Positions 62,832 to 64,000 of a stretch of 64,000 nt of DNA are shown here, piece by piece. This DNA is from Diaminobutyricibacter sp. McL0608. GTDB lineage: Bacteria; Actinomycetota; Actinomycetes; Actinomycetales; Microbacteriaceae. The stretch is taken from contig NZ_CP154826.1 in the NCBI RefSeq assembly GCF_039613825.1, positions 186,001-250,000 on the forward strand, in the 5' to 3' direction. The notes beneath the pieces were generated by a model. That model made no database searches. It saw only the letters and a program-made list of their open reading frames with translations, and was not told the DNA's origin. Positions within the stretch are counted from its first letter, which is position 1. The number at the start of each line of letters is the position of its first letter. The translations under genes and the position numbers were made by a program.

Positions 62832-64000
62832 ATGGCTGAACTGCTCTACCGTCTCGGCGCCTTCGCTGCGAAGCGCGCCTGGGTGGTTATCACCGCCTGG
62901 TTGCTGATCCTGGCGGTCGCTGTCGGTGGCTTCCTCCTCGGCTCCAAGGCGCTCACGAACAGCTTCGACATCCCGGGCACCGCCTCCGGCGCGGTGACGG
63001 ATGCTCTGGCCAGGAAACTCCCGGACTTCAGCGGTGCGGCCGGCACCGTGGTGTTCACCACGAAAGACGGTTCGCCGCTGACGGCCGCACAGAAGCAGGG
63101 CATCAGCGCGCTCGTCGCCGACGCGTCGAACCTGCCCGACGTCTCGCAGGTGACCGACCCCTTCGCGACCGAGCAGCAGCGTGCCGCCCAGGCGAAGCAG
63201 GTGACCGACGGCACGGCGAAGATCGCCGCCGCGCGGGCGCAGCTCGACGCCGGCAGCAAGAAGCTCGACGCGCAGGCCCACAAACTCGCGCTCGGTGCCC
63301 AGCTGCTGACGCTCGCGTCGGACATCCGCTTCGTCTCGACCGACGGTTCGACCGCCAGCGTGAATGTCGCGTTCACCCAGCCGCGTCTCGAACTGTCGGA
63401 GAGCTCGAAGCAGGCGGTCGTCGACCACTTCGAGTCGAAGAAGATCGACGGGGTCGAGGTTGGATTCTCCACCGAGATCTCGCAGGGCGTTCCTGCACTC
63501 TTCGGTGTCGGTGAACTCGCCGGTGTCGTCTTCGCGGCCGTCGTGCTCCTCGTCATGCTCGGCAGTATCCTCGCCGCCGCGATGCCGATCGTCACGGCGC
63601 TCGTCGGGGTCGCCATCGGTGTGACCGGGTCGCTCGCGTTCTCGGGCATGATCCAGATGGCGTCGGTCACGCCCGTCCTCGGCGTGATGCTGGGGCTGGC
63701 GGTCGGCATCGACTACTCGCTCTTCATCATCAACCGGCATCGCAAACAGCTTCTGCAGGGGGCCGAGGTGCGCGAGTCCGTCGGCCTGGCGAACGGCACG
63801 GCCGGCAACGCGGTCGTCTTCGCGGGCTCGACGGTCATCGTCGCGCTCCTCGCGCTCAACGTCACAGGCGTCCCCTTCCTGGGCCTGATGGGAACGGTCG
63901 GCGCGATCTGCGTCGCCGTCGCGGTGCTGATCGCGATCAGCCTCACCCCGGCGCTCCTCGGACTGTTCGGGATGCGCATCCTCAGCCGTCGTGCCCGGGC
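62832..64000 (+). CDS. MMPL family RND transporter (3' end beyond window)
   Basis: The frame is open from ATG 62832 to the window end, 389 codons. First helix WVVITAWLLILAVAVGGFLL, an extracytoplasmic domain (about 45-210, with AQAKQVTDGTAKIAAARAQL predicted as coiled coil), then a helix bundle with VFAAVVLLVMLGSILAAAMP and the MMPL signature GLAVGIDYSLFIINRHRKQ near 300. Such exporters move lipids or hydrophobic drugs. It is divergent from a TetR gene. GAGGACC lies 5 bases before the start. Confidence 0.88.
   Translation, partial: MAELLYRLGAFAAKRAWVVITAWLLILAVAVGGFLLGSKALTNSFDIPGTASGAVTDALARKLPDFSGAAGTVVFTTKDGSPLTAAQKQGISALVADASNLPDVSQVTDPFATEQQRAAQAKQVTDGTAKIAAARAQLDAGSKKLDAQAHKLALGAQLLTLASDIRFVSTDGSTASVNVAFTQPRLELSESSKQAVVDHFESKKIDGVEVGFSTEISQGVPALFGVGELAGVVFAAVVLLVMLGSILAAAMPIVTALVGVAIGVTGSLAFSGMIQMASVTPVLGVMLGLAVGIDYSLFIINRHRKQLLQGAEVRESVGLANGTAGNAVVFAGSTVIVALLALNVTGVPFLGLMGTVGAICVAVAVLIAISLTPALLGLFGMRILSRRAR

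Overview
The window is 64 kb of high-GC DNA with dense genes, many GTG starts, 4-base ATGA/GTGA overlaps and the GGATGC/GCATCC-rich codon style of actinobacteria. An LPxTG protein, HelD, DUF6777 and DUF6328 proteins and a TetR gene whose sites match BioQ point to Actinomycetota, probably Microbacteriaceae; the family is inference, since no rRNA or tRNA gene is present. I see no prophage, transposase or CRISPR array.

Layout. 1-3928: 3' part of an assimilatory nitrate reductase, a coupled FAD/BFD-type electron-transfer flavoprotein, then panD. 3967-6861: a DHA2 drug exporter with a candidate operator upstream and a TetR gene downstream. 6910-14035: an unknown conserved protein, a MetE-like methyltransferase, a membrane-anchored protein, a large LPxTG surface protein that seems to start at ACG, a methyltransferase and a voltage-sensor K+ channel. 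14078-20424 (minus strand): a patatin-like phospholipase behind an 11-codon leader peptide, a secreted phospholipase C/acid phosphatase, and a 1145-residue secreted nuclease/phytase-like protein, together a set suited to phosphate and lipid scavenging. 20501-27014: HelD, a decayed Fic gene behind a repeat-rich control region, a membrane-anchored His-rich protein, and a divergent DHA2/TetR pair.

27124-36320: a tightly coupled five-gene operon (small membrane protein, gluconate-2-dehydrogenase subunit 3-like, GMC oxidoreductase, TPP enzyme, enolase-superfamily dehydratase), followed by DUF6328, SDR and GH15 genes. It looks like a cytoplasmic sugar or sugar-acid oxidation module of unknown substrate. 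36439-43402: a DUF5666 protein, three copies of a 60-bp palindromic repeat, a BioQ-like repressor divergent from a biotin ECF transporter operon (bioY, acyl-CoA ligase, thiolase, bioM, bioN, CHY zinc finger) with three evenly spaced operators, and a membrane protein. 43614-51476: a complete kdp locus with two tiny membrane-peptide genes before kdpA. 51625-59640: a DUF6777/beta-propeller protein and a group of DNA-damage genes (UvrA-like, AlkZ/YcaQ-like, truncated AlkD-like) around a cNMP-domain/TrxR-like flavoprotein. 59807-64000: a membrane protein, a PQQ-repeat lipoprotein coupled to a TetR gene, and the 5' part of an MMPL exporter.

Most notable for follow-up: the six-copy, exactly 60-bp palindromic repeat family lying just after gene 3' ends (37181-57358); the leader peptide with mutually exclusive hairpins ahead of the patatin gene (15041-15160); the ACG start of the LPxTG protein; the coupled sugar-oxidation operon; and the stacked KdpF-like microproteins.
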